Shown here piece by piece: positions 14,127 through 21,875 of a DNA stretch of 23,107 bases (positions within the stretch are counted from its first letter, which is position 1; each line of letters opens with the position of its first letter). The DNA comes from an uncultured Collinsella sp. (GTDB taxonomy: Bacteria; Actinomycetota; Coriobacteriia; Coriobacteriales; Coriobacteriaceae), in NCBI GenBank assembly GCA_937950415.1, contig CALFDL010000131.1, positions 1 to 23,107 of the forward strand. Direction: 5' to 3'. The notes below the pieces were generated by a model. That model was not told where the DNA came from. It was given only the letters and a program-made list of their open reading frames with translations, and did no database searches. A program made the translations under genes and the position numbers.

Positions 14127-14216
14127 TGCTCCCTACGCCAGCATTAACTGACAGGTTCAAAGGATTGGGCCCATTGCCCTCTCAGCCTTGTGGTTTGCAC
14201 CGCCGGCACTCCCGCA
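14127..14216 (-). promoter_or_regulatory. TPP riboswitch (THI-box aptamer) upstream of thiM
   Basis: The minus strand carries the THI-box landmarks in order. These are GGGAGTGCC after a UGC that pairs with the closing GCA (P1), the pyrimidine-sensing GGCTGAGAGGG, a variable P3 arm, then TTGAACCTGTC...AATGCTGGCGTAGGGA, the pyrophosphate-sensing helix region. Position, orientation and the following terminator fit feedback repression of thiazole salvage and thiamine phosphate synthesis by thiamine pyrophosphate. Confidence 0.95.
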
Positions 14217-14244
14217 TCGAATCTGTTGTCCCCTATACTAGCGC

Positions 14245-14346
14245 ACCTGCCAAAAAGGGTCAGGTTTATTTTGGCAGGTACCAACTGGGGCGATGCGTTT
14301 TCCCAGATAAAACCTGCCAAAATAAACCTGTCCCTTTTTGGCAGGT
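14245..14346. repeat. Nested inverted repeat: two 35-bp palindromic units facing each other
   Basis: Units 14245-14279 and 14312-14346 are inverted copies differing at one base of 35, with a 32-bp spacer that itself can pair (CTGGG with CCCAG). Each unit is also a palindrome: ACCTGCCAAAA and TTTTGGCAGGT flank a 13-nt core AGGGWCAGGTTTA. The core AAAGGGACAG matches the palindromes at 1249 and 2479. The pair lies between the divergent thiM and HAD genes, close to both presumed promoters: TAGTAT on the minus strand at 14234-14239, TACAAT at 14350-14355 on the plus strand. Confidence 0.75.
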
Positions 14347-14349
14347 CGG

Positions 14350-14355
14350 TACAAT
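14350..14355 (+). promoter_or_regulatory. Candidate -10 of the HAD phosphatase-LysR transcript
   Basis: TACAAT matches five of six bases of TATAAT and lies 30 bp before the ATG. The region 17-18 bp upstream is inside the palindromic unit (CCTGTC) and is only a weak -35. Confidence 0.35.
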
Positions 14356-14385
14356 AGACGGGATGAGAATGACCGAGGGGACCCT

Positions 14386-15294
14386 ATGATTAAACTTGTG
14401 CTGACCGATATGGACGATACGCTGATTCCCGCTGGACAAGACGGCGCCAGCGACTATGCCATCGATGGCATTCATGCTATGCAGGCAGCGGGCCTGCATT
14501 TTGGCCCGGTTTCGGGCCGTCAGCCGTCCGCGATGGGCTGGATGTTCCGCAATCGCTCCGAGTGCTTCTCGACCGGTGCGTTTTGCAACGGGCAGGTGAT
14601 GTTTGTCGACGGCGAGGTAGTCGCTTCGCGTGCAACCGACAACGACGCCCTGATGCGCCTGGCCGACTACCTCGAGCAAGAGACCGACGATACCTATCTA
14701 AAGGTCTACAGCCTGGGCGATGACTTTTGGGACAACGACGCCTATTGCGTGACGAGCGACCCCGAGCGCGTGCGCCGCGCCATGGAGTCGGGCGGAAACG
14801 CGTGGCTCAAGGGCGAAGAGGCCCCGTGCCGCCCCGTTGTCGACGATGCCCCGGTATACAAGGCCAATATCTGGAGCGCCCGCTCGCGTGAGGAGCTCGC
14901 CGAGTTGCGTGAGCGCGTTGCCGCCGAGGTGCCGGAGCTCTCGCTCGTGTTCCCCAACAATCGCGTGCGCCTGTTCAACATTCTTCCGGCCGGTTGGGAC
15001 AAGGGCTGCGCTGCGCTGGAACTGGCGCGCGCTTTGGGCCTTACGCCCGACGAGGTGGCCGTGTTCGGCGATTCCGATAACGACCTGCCCATGATTGATG
15101 CCGTCCCCAACTCCGTTGCAGTCGCGAATGCCAACGAGGCCGTCACGGCTGCGGCGCGCTGGCATATCGGCGCCGCGGCAGACGATGCAGTTGCCAAGGC
15201 TCTGCATCAGATTGCCGCCTGTGCCGCAACGGGGGAGATGCCGTCGTTTATGCGCCAGGCAGATGCGGCGGGTCCGCACGTCGCGAACGCCTAG
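14386..15294 (+). CDS. HAD-superfamily hydrolase, Cof-like (subfamily IIB) phosphatase
   Basis: A 302-residue cytosolic phosphatase. Motif I is DMDDT (nucleophile Asp8 and acid Asp10), motif II is PVSGRQ (Ser43), Lys206 is the motif III lysine in WDKG, and motif IV is GDSDND (228-233), so all four HAD motifs are present. The C2B cap lies between motifs II and III, as in Cof/YbiV proteins that dephosphorylate sugar phosphates, nucleotides or pyridoxal phosphate. The substrate here is not evident; some Cof members act on HMP pyrophosphate, which would fit the divergent thiamine operon, but this is inference only. The ATG after GAGGGG is used because an earlier in-frame start would include non-conserved residues. 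The LysR gene follows after 10 bp. Confidence 0.88.
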   Translation: MIKLVLTDMDDTLIPAGQDGASDYAIDGIHAMQAAGLHFGPVSGRQPSAMGWMFRNRSECFSTGAFCNGQVMFVDGEVVASRATDNDALMRLADYLEQETDDTYLKVYSLGDDFWDNDAYCVTSDPERVRRAMESGGNAWLKGEEAPCRPVVDDAPVYKANIWSARSREELAELRERVAAEVPELSLVFPNNRVRLFNILPAGWDKGCAALELARALGLTPDEVAVFGDSDNDLPMIDAVPNSVAVANANEAVTAAARWHIGAAADDAVAKALHQIAACAATGEMPSFMRQADAAGPHVANA

Positions 15295-15304
15295 GGAGGC
15301 CACT

Positions 15305-16201
15305 ATGAAGCTCCAGCAGCTCAGGTATGTCGTTAAGGTTGCCGAATGCGGCAGCATCACCGAGGCTTCGCGTCGGCTCTTTGTGTCGCAGCCTTCGATC
15401 ACTGCATCGATCCGCGAGCTCGAAAACGAGATGGGCGTGCACATCTTTGAGCGCACCAACAAGGGCGTTATCGTGTCCGAGGAGGGTGAGACCTTTTTGG
15501 GCTACGCGCGCCAGGTGCTCGATCAGGCCGATCTGCTCGAGGACAAATATAAAGGTGCGTCCGAGCAGGTGCCGCATTTTAGCGTGAGCTGCCAGCATTA
15601 TTCCTTTGCCGTCAATGCGTTTGTCGACGTGATTCGCGAGTTCGATGCCGCGCGCTACGACTTTACCCTGCGCGAGGAGCAGACCCACGAGATTATCGAG
15701 GATGTCGCACACATGAAAAGCGAGCTGGGCATCCTGTATCTGTCCGAGCACAATCGCGAGGTTATCGAGCGCATGCTGGCGGCCAACGAGCTCGTATTCG
15801 AAGGACTCTTCTGCGCCGCGCCGCACGTTTTCGTGTGTGCCGAGCATCCGCTGGCGGGCCGCTCCAGCGTGACGCTCGAGGATCTGGAAGACTACCCGTT
15901 CCTGTCCTACGAGCAGGGCAGCTACAACTCGTTTTACTATTCCGAGGAGCTGACCTCGACGTTTGAACGCCGCAAGAACATCCGCGTGCGCGACCGCGCG
16001 ACGCTGTTCAACCTGGCCATGGGCCTTAACGGCTATACAGTATGCTCGGGCGTGATCAGCCATGAGCTCAACGGTCCCGGCATTATCTCGATTCCGCTCG
16101 ATGTGGACGAGTATATGGAGATCGGCATTATCACGCGCAAGAACACGACGCTCACCCGCTACGGCCGGGCCTATATCGACGCAATTCGCCAGCATATCTA
16201 A
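15305..16201 (+). CDS. LysR-family transcriptional regulator
   Basis: A 298-residue regulator. The N-terminal winged helix-turn-helix is classical: MKLQQLRYVVKVAECGSITE, then ASRRLFVSQPSITASIRELE and LFER-type IFERTNKGVIVSEEG (residues 1-63). A linker helix (TFLGYARQVLDQADLLEDKY) and a two-lobed effector domain follow (about 90-290). The chosen ATG has GGAGG six bases before it, right after the stop of the HAD gene, so the two are probably one transcript. A 151-bp gap leads to the methionine synthase gene, whose promoter carries a T-N11-A dyad. A role as methionine/homocysteine-responsive regulator of that gene (MetR/MtaR-like) is a reasonable inference; the effector is not visible. Confidence 0.9.
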   Translation: MKLQQLRYVVKVAECGSITEASRRLFVSQPSITASIRELENEMGVHIFERTNKGVIVSEEGETFLGYARQVLDQADLLEDKYKGASEQVPHFSVSCQHYSFAVNAFVDVIREFDAARYDFTLREEQTHEIIEDVAHMKSELGILYLSEHNREVIERMLAANELVFEGLFCAAPHVFVCAEHPLAGRSSVTLEDLEDYPFLSYEQGSYNSFYYSEELTSTFERRKNIRVRDRATLFNLAMGLNGYTVCSGVISHELNGPGIISIPLDVDEYMEIGIITRKNTTLTRYGRAYIDAIRQHI

Positions 16202-16245
16202 CCCGTGCGGACCGCGTGTGCGAGCCGCATCCCTATTGTTTGTTA

Positions 16246-16262
16246 TATAGACAATTCCTATG
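16246..16262. promoter_or_regulatory. LysR-type dyad (T-N11-A) overlapping the methionine synthase promoter
   Basis: TATAG-N7-CTATG contains the perfect inverted repeat ATAG-ACAATTC-CTAT. It has the size and half-sites of the streptococcal MtaR/MetR box (TATAG-N7-CTATA), differing at the last base. It overlaps the candidate -35 hexamer. Confidence 0.55.
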
Positions 16263-16277
16263 GCAAACAAATATAAA
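16248..16277 (+). promoter_or_regulatory. Candidate promoter of the methionine synthase gene
   Basis: TAGACA (five of six to TTGACA) at 16248-16253 and TATAAA (five of six to TATAAT) at 16272-16277 are separated by 18 bp in the only AT-rich stretch before the gene. A flanking TTGTTTG/CAAACAA inverted repeat (16236-16270) brackets the -35 region. Confidence 0.5.
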
Positions 16278-16352
16278 TGCATATTTTACGATAGCCGCGA
16301 TGACGCCCATACTCTCTCTCGATAAGGCAACCAATTGCAAAGGGAGATACCT

Positions 16353-17486
16353 ATGAGCACTTTGACCCAGCTGAACGCGCCGTTTCGCGCCGATATCGTC
16401 GGCAGCTTTCTGCGCCCGCAGACCGTAAAGGACGCCCGTGCCGCCCATGCCGCGGGTGCGCTCGACGACGCCGGCCTTAAGGCCGTTGAGGACGAGGCCA
16501 TTCGCGACTTGGTGGCCAAGCAGAAGGCCACCGGCCTGCAGGTGATCACGGATGGTGAATTCCGCCGCAGCTACTGGCACCTCGACTTTATGTGGGGTCT
16601 CAACGGTGTCGAGCGCCGCACCTCGCGCACCGGCTATATGTTCCACGACGAGGAGACCACGGCCGATACCGCCGTGGTGACCGGCCCCATCAGCGGCGAG
16701 AACCACCCCTTCGTTGCACACTTTAAGTTTGTCAAAGCCCTCGAGGGCGAGGGCCAGGTCGCGCGCCAGACCATCCCGGCACCGATCCAGACGTTCTCCG
16801 AGGTCACGCTCGATCGCTGCGATGGTCAGCAAGAGAGCCTGCGCGCCGTCTATAAGACCGACGAGGAGCTTGCCGACGCCATCGCAGCCGCCTATCGCAC
16901 GGTGATTGCCGACCTGTACGCTGCGGGCTGTCGTAACATCCAGTTCGATGACTGCACGTGGGGCATCTACTGCGATACCGATTTTGTCGCCAAAACCGGC
17001 ATGAGCCCGGTCGATCTGCAAAAGGTGAGCGAGCTGGGCGTGGCGCTCAACAACGCCGCTATCGAGGGTAAGCCCGATGACCTGGTCATCAACACGCATG
17101 TGTGCCGCGGTAACTATCACTCTACCTACGCCTTCGAGGGTGGCTATGACCCCATCGCGCCGTATTTGTTCGCCAACGAGGACGTCGACGCGTTCTATCT
17201 GGAGTTCGATACGCCGCGCGCCGGCGGTTTTGAGCCGCTCAAGTATGTTGCCCCCGGTAAGAAGGTCGTGCTGGGCCTGGTGACCACCAAGGCGGCCGAG
17301 CTCGAGGATGAGGAGGTTATCGTCGAGCGTATCAACGAAGCCGCGAAGTATGTGCCGCTCGAGAACCTATACCTGTCGCCTCAGTGCGGTTTTGCCAGCT
17401 GCGAGATCGGCAACAAGCTTACCGAGGACGAGCAGTGGGCAAAGCTCGCACTGGTCAAGCGCATCGCCGAGCGCGTCTGGAAGTAG
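16353..17486 (+). CDS. Cobalamin-independent methionine synthase core protein (MetE C-terminal-like, YxjG/YxjH type)
   Basis: A 377-residue single-barrel member of the MetE/UROD superfamily, annotated in databases as 5-methyltetrahydropteroyltriglutamate-homocysteine S-methyltransferase. It opens with FRADIVGSFLRP, and has VITDGEFRRSYWHLDFMWGL, FDDCTWG, NTHVCRGNYHSTYAFEGGYD, FYLEFDTPRAGGFEPL and LSPQCGFAS. The zinc ligands can be assigned as His249, Cys251, Glu284 and Cys345. It lacks the N-terminal half of classical MetE, so the methyl donor may be a short-chain folate or another protein-bound methyl group. The ATG is preceded by AAGGGAG. The LysR gene upstream and the dyad in the promoter suggest methionine-linked control. 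Confidence 0.88.
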   Translation: MSTLTQLNAPFRADIVGSFLRPQTVKDARAAHAAGALDDAGLKAVEDEAIRDLVAKQKATGLQVITDGEFRRSYWHLDFMWGLNGVERRTSRTGYMFHDEETTADTAVVTGPISGENHPFVAHFKFVKALEGEGQVARQTIPAPIQTFSEVTLDRCDGQQESLRAVYKTDEELADAIAAAYRTVIADLYAAGCRNIQFDDCTWGIYCDTDFVAKTGMSPVDLQKVSELGVALNNAAIEGKPDDLVINTHVCRGNYHSTYAFEGGYDPIAPYLFANEDVDAFYLEFDTPRAGGFEPLKYVAPGKKVVLGLVTTKAAELEDEEVIVERINEAAKYVPLENLYLSPQCGFASCEIGNKLTEDEQWAKLALVKRIAERVWK

Positions 17487-17556
17487 CGCTACCGTTCGTC
17501 GGGGCGGCGGGCGTGATTGGGGCTACATCGCATACAATGGTTCGGATCGTATCGTT

Positions 17557-17580
17557 CGGGCAGGTAATTCGCTATGCCCG
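17557..17580 (+). promoter_or_regulatory. Short stem-loop in the uraA leader
   Basis: CGGGCA and TGCCCG pair around a 12-nt loop, 28 bp before the permease ATG. A TACAAT (-10-like) lies upstream at 17533-17538. Whether the stem affects translation or attenuation is unclear; it lacks a T-run. Confidence 0.25.
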
Positions 17581-17607
17581 GACGCCCTTCCATTCGAAAG
17601 GACTTCC

Positions 17608-18942
17608 ATGTCCCAGTCTTCGACGCCCGCCGTCACCGATGCCATCTACGATGCGTCATCGCTCGGCCGCCCGCGCATGTTTGTGTTGGGCTTGCAGCAC
17701 ATGTTTGCGATGTTTGGCGCCACGGTGCTTGTGCCCGTGCTCACCGGTCTTTCCGTTTCGGCGACGCTTCTGTTCGCCGGCATTGGCACGCTGCTTTTTC
17801 ACTTCCTGTCGCGTGGCAAGGTGCCCGCGTTCCTGGGTTCATCGTTTGCCTTTATCGCAGGCTATGCGGCGATTGCGCCCAACGGCGAGACGGAGCTTTT
17901 ACCTTACGCCTGCCTGGGCGTAGCCTGCGCCGGCCTGCTCTATCCGGTGCTGGCGGCGCTGTTCCGCGCATTTGGTGCCAAGCGCGTCATGCGCTTCTTT
18001 CCGCCGGTGGTGACTGGTCCCATCGTTATTTCCATCGGCTTGATCTTGGCGAGCTCTGCCATCGCCAACTGCCAGACCAACTGGCTTGTCGCTGTGGTTG
18101 CTGTGGCCGTCATCGTGATCTGCAACATCTGGGGCCGTGGCATGGTCAAGATCGTGCCGATTTTGCTGGGTGTCGTGGTGAGCTATGCCGTTGCGGCAGC
18201 ACTGGGCGAAGTTGATTTTTCGGGCGTTGCGGCCGCTCCGTGGGTCGGTCTGCCCGTGGTGTGGGACAACACCGTGTTTGCGCTCTTTGGTCCGCAGTTC
18301 GATAGTGGTCTGGCCACGACGGCCATCATCACCATCATGCCGCTGGCATTTGCGACCATGATCGAGCATATCGGTGACATCTCGGCTATCGGCTCCACTT
18401 GCGAGCGCAACTACATCGCCGATCCTGGCCTGCATCGCACGCTGCTCGGTGACGGCCTTGCCACGATCCTGGCCTCGCTCTTTGGTGCTCCGGCAAACAC
18501 CACCTATGGCGAGAACACTGGCGTGCTCGCCCTGACGCGCGTGTTCGACCCGCGCGTGATCCGCATTGCCGCGTGCTGCGCCATCGTGCTTTCGTTCTGC
18601 CCCAAGTTCGCTGCAGTCATCGCCGCCATGCCGGCGTGCGTTATCGGCGGCGTGTCGCTTGTGCTCTACGGCATGATCAGCGCCGTGGGGGTTCGCAACC
18701 TCATCGAGAACCAGGTCGATTTCCAGAACAATCGCAACGTGCTGGTGGCCGCGCTGGTGCTCGTGCTCTCGCTCGGCATTGCCTACAGCACTGCTGGCGC
18801 CATCGTGTTGGAGCTGGGCGGCGTGACGATTTCGCTTTCTGGCCTTGCCGTGGGCTCGCTGGTGGGCATTGTGCTCAACGCAATCCTGCCCGGTAACGAC
18901 TTTGAGTTCGATGTTTCTGAGCTCGAGGAAGCTGCTGAGTAA
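17608..18942 (+). CDS. uraA: Uracil permease, NCS2 family (UraA/PyrP type)
   Basis: A 444-residue integral membrane transporter with about 14 hydrophobic segments, importing uracil with protons. Landmarks: LGLQHMFAMFGATVLVP (the NCS2 QH motif, residues 28-44), VTGPIVISIGL, MIEHIGD with Glu253, and NTTYGENTGVLALTRV with Glu302. The two glutamates correspond to the uracil- and proton-coupling residues of E. coli UraA. The presence of TTYGEN rather than a xanthine-type signature supports uracil as substrate. The ATG is preceded by GAAAGGA. The open frame reaches back into the methionine synthase gene but without conserved sequence. It lies 121 bp after that gene and may have its own promoter, and it ends at a strong bidirectional terminator. 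Confidence 0.92.
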   Translation: MSQSSTPAVTDAIYDASSLGRPRMFVLGLQHMFAMFGATVLVPVLTGLSVSATLLFAGIGTLLFHFLSRGKVPAFLGSSFAFIAGYAAIAPNGETELLPYACLGVACAGLLYPVLAALFRAFGAKRVMRFFPPVVTGPIVISIGLILASSAIANCQTNWLVAVVAVAVIVICNIWGRGMVKIVPILLGVVVSYAVAAALGEVDFSGVAAAPWVGLPVVWDNTVFALFGPQFDSGLATTAIITIMPLAFATMIEHIGDISAIGSTCERNYIADPGLHRTLLGDGLATILASLFGAPANTTYGENTGVLALTRVFDPRVIRIAACCAIVLSFCPKFAAVIAAMPACVIGGVSLVLYGMISAVGVRNLIENQVDFQNNRNVLVAALVLVLSLGIAYSTAGAIVLELGGVTISLSGLAVGSLVGIVLNAILPGNDFEFDVSELEEAAE

Positions 18943-18963
18943 CAGCTGCGTCCAGCTACATCA

Positions 18964-19001
18964 AAAAATGGCGCCCATGCGTACACGTGGGCGCCATTTT
19001 T
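18964..19001. terminator. Bidirectional Rho-independent terminator between uraA and the esterase gene
   Basis: Perfect 14-bp arms AAAAATGGCGCCCA and TGGGCGCCATTTTT flank a 10-nt loop, giving T-runs on both strands. The esterase stop codon (TAA) overlaps the last bases of the right arm. Confidence 0.92.
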
Positions 19002-19662
19002 AATGCGTCAGTATCCAGTGGATGCCGCGGGCCATGCGCAAATCGGTTTGCGCAAAATGATTGCCGGGGTTGATCTCCAGCGTTGTTGGAATGCCACGCT
19101 CGACGAGTGACTCTTCCATCGCGCGCGTGTCGTCGAGCACGTGTCGCATCATGCGGTTGGGCGTCTTGGTTTCCTTTTTACCGAGCGACAGGTAGACGGC
19201 TTGCGGGTTGCTGACAAACGGCTCCGTGCTGGCGCGATCGACAAAGTGGGGAAACCACAGCGACCCCGATGCGCTCGCGGCGCGGTCAAAGACGTTGGTT
19301 TGCCAGAGGGCCCAAAGCGCGAAAAGGCCTGCGAGCGAGTAACCGGCAATGCCGCGCCAAACGGGCGGCTGGGGAAGCGATGACTCGGCCTGTGGGAGTA
19401 TCTGGTCGAGCAGCTCGTCAAGAAAACCGGCAGCCTGACCGCCGAAAGGCTCAGCATCGCGTACAGTTCCATCGCATGCCCAGGGGCTCAGCTCGCGATT
19501 CCAATCGAGCCCGCCAATGGCAACGAGCGTAAACGGCGGACAGTCGAGCTCTTGGCAGCGGTTATAAACATCACTACCGTCGCCCATGACCACGGGGAGG
19601 TAAATGACGGGTGCGCTTTCCGTATGCTCCGAATGAACGGTTATCTGCTTTTGCGCTTCCAT
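19000..19662 (-). CDS. Alpha/beta-hydrolase esterase, Fes/IroE/EsteraseD-like
   Basis: A 220-residue alpha/beta hydrolase of the putative esterase family that includes enterochelin esterases. It shows YLPVVMGDGSDVYNRC, TLVAIGGLDWNRELSPW (strand and oxyanion region), the nucleophile elbow AGYSLAGLFALWAL with Ser109, and the terminal catalytic His202 in NPGNHF. An acid residue probably lies in the 160-185 region (LSLGKKETKT onward). The order and the glycine-rich G-Y-S-L-A-G elbow are typical of IroE-like trilactone esterases, but the substrate cannot be told and no siderophore genes are nearby. No signal peptide is visible, so it is probably cytosolic. The ATG is preceded by GAGAGAAG. It appears to be a single-gene unit. 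Confidence 0.82.
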   Translation of the reverse strand: MEAQKQITVHSEHTESAPVIYLPVVMGDGSDVYNRCQELDCPPFTLVAIGGLDWNRELSPWACDGTVRDAEPFGGQAAGFLDELLDQILPQAESSLPQPPVWRGIAGYSLAGLFALWALWQTNVFDRAASASGSLWFPHFVDRASTEPFVSNPQAVYLSLGKKETKTPNRMMRHVLDDTRAMEESLVERGIPTTLEINPGNHFAQTDLRMARGIHWILTH

Positions 19663-19774
19663 GACGGGCTTCTCTCAGTGTTGTGATATCGGCAGTCCCA
19701 ATTGTCGCACGCCAGCGTATACCGGTTGGGCAGCATCAAGAACATTCGCGCGCGTCGTGCGGGCGCAAACAGGA

Positions 19775-19810
19775 AACGCCACCGCCGGAGGGGAGCTCGG
19801 CGGTGGCGTT
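19775..19810 (-). terminator. Terminator after the surface-protein gene
   Basis: A perfect 13-bp GC-rich stem (AACGCCACCGCCG and its complement) has a 10-nt loop 65 bp beyond the stop codon. On the minus strand it is followed by TCCTGTTTG, an imperfect T-tract. Confidence 0.65.
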
Positions 19811-19874
19811 GCTAAACGGTGTGCGGGCTAGCACTTCTGTGGGTGCCGTCCCGTGCGTTAAAGGTCAAAGCTGT

Positions 19875-21665
19875 CTATGAGCGCTTGCGGCTCACCACGG
19901 CGCCTGCGGCGATAGCGGCTGTTCCCGCAAGGACGGTTGCCACGATGGCCGCACCCGAGATGTCGCCGGTTGCCGCGAGCACGCCGGTAGTCTTGGCTTT
20001 CGTGGCTGAAGCCGCAACGGCCTTGGTCGGCTTTGAGCCCTCAGGCTTGGGGTTCTGCTTGGACTCCGCGGGCTTGCTTTCTGCGGGCTTGGTCTCGTCG
20101 GGCTTGGGGTCTTCCGGCTTGGCTACCTCGGGAGGTGCGATGGTCGTGCTTTTGGCGACTGCTTTGATATAGAGGGAGTCGACCGTGGCGTCGCCCGTGC
20201 CGATGGCTTGGCCTGCCTCGTAGATGCCGTCACGGAGCTTGCGATAGTCAATGACCTTGCCGCCTTCGGGCGTCTGGATGGCGGCGTTCTCAATCTTGAT
20301 GGTGCCGATTGTCTTGCCGTCAGCGCTCATGGCACGGGCAAAGATTGCCGCTGTATCTCCTTCGGCCGTTACCTTGCTGCGGATGATCGAGATGACTGCG
20401 GGTGTGACGCCCTCGCTGGTCTGGGCGATGATGCCGATGTTCTCGCCTTGGGGCTCGGGGCTCGTCTCACCACCTTGGTTTTCGCTGTAGGGGATGGGGC
20501 CGTCGCCGTTCTCGACATAGCGGGCTATGGCCTTGACAACGGAGTCGCTGATGTAGATGTGGCCACCCTCCTCGTTGGGTCGATCGTTTCTGGTGGAGAA
20601 TGCAGCCGAAACCTCGCCTTCCGCAAACGCGTCCACGGTGGAGCCGTTCTTGACGACGATGTCGTCCTGGTAGGTGAAGAGGGCGTTGGCGCCACCGTAT
20701 CTGCCTTTACTTGCACGGACCGTCACGTTTGCATGATCGAGGGTGATGCCCTTGTGGGCATAGACGCCATATTCAACACCGTTTACGTTGAGGGAGGCGT
20801 TTGTGGCTGCGAGGCTGCCCTTGGCCTCGACGGCAGCGTCTTTCTCGGAGCTTGCCTTGACCTGGCTGCCGTCCGAGATGTTGATATTGCCGCCGCGCCA
20901 AAGGGCCTCACCATCGGCTGAGCTTGCCTCGACTGTGCCGCCACCCTTGATGGTGAGGTTCTTGTCGGTTCCAATACCCTTGTCCTTGGTAGCCCTGGCG
21001 GTAACGGCTCCGCTGTCGTCAATCGTGATATTGCCGTTTGCCCTGATGCCATCCGATGCACCCGTGGCGTTGACGTTGCCCGAACCTTTGATAGCGAGAT
21101 CACCCCCGGCATTGATGGCATCAAACCCAGTGCTCGTGGCGTTGACGGATCCGGCTCCGTCGATGTTGATATTACCCGTGGAGAGGATAGCGTCCTCAGT
21201 AGATGTCACGCTGAGCGTGCCGCCCTCGTCGCCTTGGATATTGAGCTCGGCATTCTCGTTAGTGCCATGAGAAATGTTGATGCTTTCGATCCATTCGGCA
21301 GTGACGATGTTGGTTCCCGAGTAATTCACGTTGAGCTTGCCTGCGGCCTGGATCTCGCCGCCGTTATAGTTGTTGAGCTTCAAGTCGTCGGCGCCGTCCC
21401 ACGACCAGGTGCCGGTCTCGTCGCCCGCCGCAGTGCCGGCGTTGTATTTGGTTTCGCCGACCTTGACCCATTCCGCCGCGAGCGAGACGCTCGGCATGAG
21501 CAGCGAGCTCACCGTGAGCGCGCACACGGCGCCTACGACGATGCGGCGCGTCACGCGGCGCCAGCTGCCGTGCGCGAGTCCTATGCGACGGCGAACGTCG
21601 GGTTCGGCAACATGGGTTCCGGCAGTAGTGTCATTGCGTTTGGGGGTCGTGAACAAGGCTGCCAT
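19875..21665 (-). CDS. Cell-wall-anchored surface protein with beta-helix-like repeats and LAATG sorting signal
   Basis: A 596-residue exported protein. The N-terminus is long and arginine-rich (VRRRIGLAHGSWRRVTRR) before a hydrophobic core at about 42-63 (IVVGAVCALTVSSLLMPSVSLAA), a typical extended signal peptide with likely cleavage near SLA-AE. A domain rich in NxNI/GxGSV turns follows. At least five repeats of about 23 residues can be seen (AILSTGNINIDGAGSVNATS, AINAGGDLAIKGSGNVNAT, GIRANGNITIDDSGAVTAR and so on), like a right-handed beta-helix or the Cthe_2159-type carbohydrate-binding fold. A Pro/Lys/Glu-rich wall-spanning tract lies at about 510-548. The C-terminus is a sorting signal, LAATG (563-567), a hydrophobic helix and RKRS. 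LAxTG is the type used by class E sortases. The ATG with GGGAG five bases upstream is used in preference to an ATG six codons earlier that has no ribosome binding site. Confidence 0.8.
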   Translation of the reverse strand: MAALFTTPKRNDTTAGTHVAEPDVRRRIGLAHGSWRRVTRRIVVGAVCALTVSSLLMPSVSLAAEWVKVGETKYNAGTAAGDETGTWSWDGADDLKLNNYNGGEIQAAGKLNVNYSGTNIVTAEWIESINISHGTNENAELNIQGDEGGTLSVTSTEDAILSTGNINIDGAGSVNATSTGFDAINAGGDLAIKGSGNVNATGASDGIRANGNITIDDSGAVTARATKDKGIGTDKNLTIKGGGTVEASSADGEALWRGGNINISDGSQVKASSEKDAAVEAKGSLAATNASLNVNGVEYGVYAHKGITLDHANVTVRASKGRYGGANALFTYQDDIVVKNGSTVDAFAEGEVSAAFSTRNDRPNEEGGHIYISDSVVKAIARYVENGDGPIPYSENQGGETSPEPQGENIGIIAQTSEGVTPAVISIIRSKVTAEGDTAAIFARAMSADGKTIGTIKIENAAIQTPEGGKVIDYRKLRDGIYEAGQAIGTGDATVDSLYIKAVAKSTTIAPPEVAKPEDPKPDETKPAESKPAESKQNPKPEGSKPTKAVAASATKAKTTGVLAATGDISGAAIVATVLAGTAAIAAGAVVSRKRS

Positions 21666-21808
21666 GGTTACTCCCGTTCTCATAGGGCCTATACGGCTAG
21701 GTTCAGCGTATCTGCTGGATGTTGCCGGCGATAGTGCCGTTTGGAGGGCAAAATGTCCAAAAAATTTCGGGAAACAATAAACCGCGTGCCCACGTGTTGC
21801 CTTGCTTT

Positions 21809-21849
21809 AAAAGAAAGGCGCGGAGCCGCTCGTTGCGACTCCGCGCCTT
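21809..21849 (-). terminator. Rho-independent terminator after the purine permease gene
   Basis: An 11-bp perfect stem (AAGGCGCGGAG and its complement) has a 13-nt loop and is followed on the minus strand by TCTTTTAAA. It lies 27 bp past the permease stop codon. Confidence 0.85.
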
Positions 21850-21875
21850 GTTGTTTTACTTTAGCGTCCTTGCCG

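Noticed and set aside
14062..14160. Upstream ATG for thiM
   Set aside because: The extension overlaps the TPP aptamer's 3' side and its intrinsic terminator; the GTG with AAGGAGG is in register with the family.
20208..20921. Plus-strand frame opposite the surface protein
   Set aside because: It is the complement of the repeat-rich region; its Asp/Val/Gly-rich translation mirrors the repeats and shows no signal or domain.
20880..21240. Regularly spaced repeats considered as CRISPR
   Set aside because: The repetition is at protein level with diverged DNA, in frame inside a coding sequence and without identical repeats.
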